Origin: CALFMR01 sp035550595
GTDB lineage: Bacteria; Acidobacteriota; Vicinamibacteria; Vicinamibacterales; SCN-69-37
DNA length: 64,000 nucleotides
Direction: 5' to 3'
Assembly (NCBI GenBank): GCA_035550595.1
Contig: DASZOV010000053.1
Coordinates: 1 to 64,000, forward strand
Below the pieces are notes generated by a model. The model made no database searches. It was not told the origin of the DNA and saw only the letters and a program-made list of their open reading frames with translations. Made by a program: the position numbers and the translations under genes. Positions 62,349 to 64,000 of the stretch are shown piece by piece; the first letter of the stretch is position 1; the number at the start of each line of letters is the position of its first letter.

Positions 62349-64000
62349 ATGGCCGCGCCGCAGCTTGACGTCTTTGTCACCGCGAATCTCACGGAGATTC
62401 GGAAGCGTCTCGCGAATGATCTCGGCCCGATCATCGCGACGACACAGACGACGCTGACGCGGATGTCGCACGCCTTCGACGGTGCCGCGATCATTTCGCA
62501 GGCTGGCGCGGCGGTAAAAGCGATCGGCGACATCGGGGGCGCGTCGAAGCTCACGGCCGGCGAACAACAGAAACTGAACGGCATCCTCGACGAAGCGATC
62601 CAGAAATACAAGGCGCTCGGCACGCAGGCCCCGCCTGAGATGGTGGCGCTGGAACAGGCCACGCGTTCGCAGGAATCGGCGTGGTCGCGTGCGAATGACG
62701 CACTCGGCAAGTTCGGCCTGAGCCTGCAGGGTCTGACCGTCGCGGGTGTCATCGGCAGCATTGTCGCCATCGGCAAAGATGCGATCGAGTCTGCGGGCCA
62801 TCTCGCCGACATGAGCGCGGCGACGGGGTTGTCGACGACGGAACTTCAGCGGCTTGGTCAGGCCGGCGCACAGGTTGGCGTCGACGTCGATACCGTCGCG
62901 CGCAGCGTGCAGGGACTTCAGCGCAATCTCACGAATGGTAGCGACGGCGCCGTTGAAGCGGTTCGTCAACTTGGCCTCAACGTCGGGTCGCTACTCGCGA
63001 TGTCTCCAGGTGCGATGTTCGAGACGATCGCGCGCGCGATTGCCCAGATCCCCGATCCCGCCGAGCGCACCAACACCGCCATCGAATTGCTCGGCAAACA
63101 GGGGGCCGCGGCGCTGCCATTGCTCGTCTCGAATATCGACGAACTCGAGTCGCATACGCACGCGATGCGCGACAGCACGGTCGCGAAACTCGATGAATTG
63201 GGCGACAAGTGGAGCGAGTGGAAAGAGACCATCAAGACCGCTATCGGTGAGACCATCGCGAACTTTTCGACGCTCCAGGGCGCGATGGAGCACTGGATTC
63301 CTGTCATGCAGGCGTGGTCTCAACAGCACGACATGGCGCAGCAGGCCATTGACGCGACTGTTGGTCTCCAGACCGAGACGGACACGTTCAAGCAGCATGC
63401 CGACGGCCTCGCCGATACGCAAAATCGCATCAACGGCTATCTCCAGACGTTCGCGAGCACGCGCGCGAAAGATGCACAAGAGGCGACACAGCAGGCCGCG
63501 CAAGCCGCGCGCGATCATCAGGCCGCTGTGAAGGCTGAGGCGGACGAAATCATCCGGCTCAACGCGCAACTGGTCGATGAAGTCACGAAGATGGATGCGA
63601 TGGTCACGCATTCGTTCGTGACTACACAGGCGATCCAAAGCTTCGCCTCGTCAATGAAGCAGATGGGGCAGGCACTCACGCTGCCGCAATATGGCGATTC
63701 GATCTCCGTCGCTGAGCACGGGCTCTCGACGCTCATGGCCAAGAACGCCGCGCCGGATGCGCTGTTCCAGTCGATCAAATTCATGCCGCGCCTTGTGCTG
63801 CCTAAAGCGCCTGAACTTGCGAGCTTTGGCGCTGAACTCGGCCAAGCGTTGAGCAGCGCGATTCAGGGGGGCGGCAACGTGGCCGAAGCCGGCGGCGCGT
63901 TTGTCGGCGGCGCGCTTGGTAACAGCATTGCGAAATCGGCCGCCAGCACGTTGACCAGCACGCTCGGCAAGACGTTCGGCGGCGTGATCGATGCCGTGTT
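62349..64000 (+). CDS. Tape measure protein, partial (runs off the window)
   Basis: At least 550 aa without a stop before 64000. Starts MAAPQLDVFVTANLTEIRKR. Helical N-terminus, then AGHLADMSAATGLSTTELQR, LGQAGAQVGVDVDTVARSVQ, a family signature near residue 150-190. A coiled region (AQEATQQAAQAARDHQAAVK) near 370-400 and a Gly/Ala hydrophobic stretch near the window end. Sets tail length and DNA entry. Confidence 0.88.
   Translation, partial: MAAPQLDVFVTANLTEIRKRLANDLGPIIATTQTTLTRMSHAFDGAAIISQAGAAVKAIGDIGGASKLTAGEQQKLNGILDEAIQKYKALGTQAPPEMVALEQATRSQESAWSRANDALGKFGLSLQGLTVAGVIGSIVAIGKDAIESAGHLADMSAATGLSTTELQRLGQAGAQVGVDVDTVARSVQGLQRNLTNGSDGAVEAVRQLGLNVGSLLAMSPGAMFETIARAIAQIPDPAERTNTAIELLGKQGAAALPLLVSNIDELESHTHAMRDSTVAKLDELGDKWSEWKETIKTAIGETIANFSTLQGAMEHWIPVMQAWSQQHDMAQQAIDATVGLQTETDTFKQHADGLADTQNRINGYLQTFASTRAKDAQEATQQAAQAARDHQAAVKAEADEIIRLNAQLVDEVTKMDAMVTHSFVTTQAIQSFASSMKQMGQALTLPQYGDSISVAEHGLSTLMAKNAAPDALFQSIKFMPRLVLPKAPELASFGAELGQALSSAIQGGGNVAEAGGAFVGGALGNSIAKSAASTLTSTLGKTFGGVIDAV

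Noticed and set aside
1..64000. tRNA, tmRNA or rRNA gene as an attachment site
   Set aside because: No cloverleaf or T-loop pattern was recognised by eye in the intergenic gaps, including near 10.2 and 24.1 kb. A tRNA search program would settle it.

Overview
The window looks like a GC-rich Acidobacteriota chromosome, most likely a Vicinamibacteria relative. The host genes at the left end support this: an RNase III with an extra N-terminal DUF2007-like domain, a lone MacB/FtsX permease of the kind called ADOP in Acidobacteria, a bacilliredoxin and a small Tat-exported intradiol-dioxygenase-like protein. The taxonomic call is inferred from gene content only.

Layout. (1) 1-10.2 kb: host chromosome (rnc, an AAA+ ATPase, purA, a bacilliredoxin, a dioxygenase-like protein, an ADOP permease, an AbiEii-like nucleotidyltransferase with a small partner, an FkbM-like methyltransferase). 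(2) About 10.2-24.2 kb: a compact mobile element. It carries a P4-type primase-helicase followed by a long imperfect palindrome, two small XRE regulators (one facing a palindromic operator), a protein ending in an SSB-type DDIPF tail, a four-cysteine WhiB-like protein, an HK97-type prohead protease with no capsid or portal gene beside it, DUF2958 and a large serine recombinase. GC-rich repeat blocks lie in its intergenic gaps, and an 11-mer (TGGCGTCCCCA) occurs twice at each end. (3) About 24.2-64 kb: the left part of a lambda-like temperate siphophage, cut off by the window end inside the tape-measure gene.

The prophage is ordered as follows. A leftward operon of small, partly exported proteins (24.8-27.1 kb) has its own strong promoter. 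A cI-like repressor diverges from a nearly leaderless cro-like gene. A long train of small overlapping genes, many with CxxC zinc ribbons, follows. Then come recombination genes (ERF, YqaJ exonuclease, NinB-like), replication genes (an O-like initiator with iterons inside the gene, then DnaB), accessory genes with several HNH nucleases and a Dam-like methylase, and head and tail genes (terminase, HK97-type portal, S49 protease, HK97 capsid, connectors, tail tube, frameshifted tail chaperones, tape measure). No tyrosine integrase is visible. The serine recombinase could serve the first element, the prophage, or both.

The most unusual signals are: three intergenic arrays of a degenerate 5-bp unit GGCNN (47.07-48.54 kb), each ending in a G-run and lying around two genes of unknown function; a 27-bp by 16 coding repeat (35.6-36.0 kb) whose changes are confined to four residue positions; and the mobile element with an orphan prohead protease, which resembles a satellite. 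No tRNA, rRNA, insertion sequence or CRISPR array was recognised.
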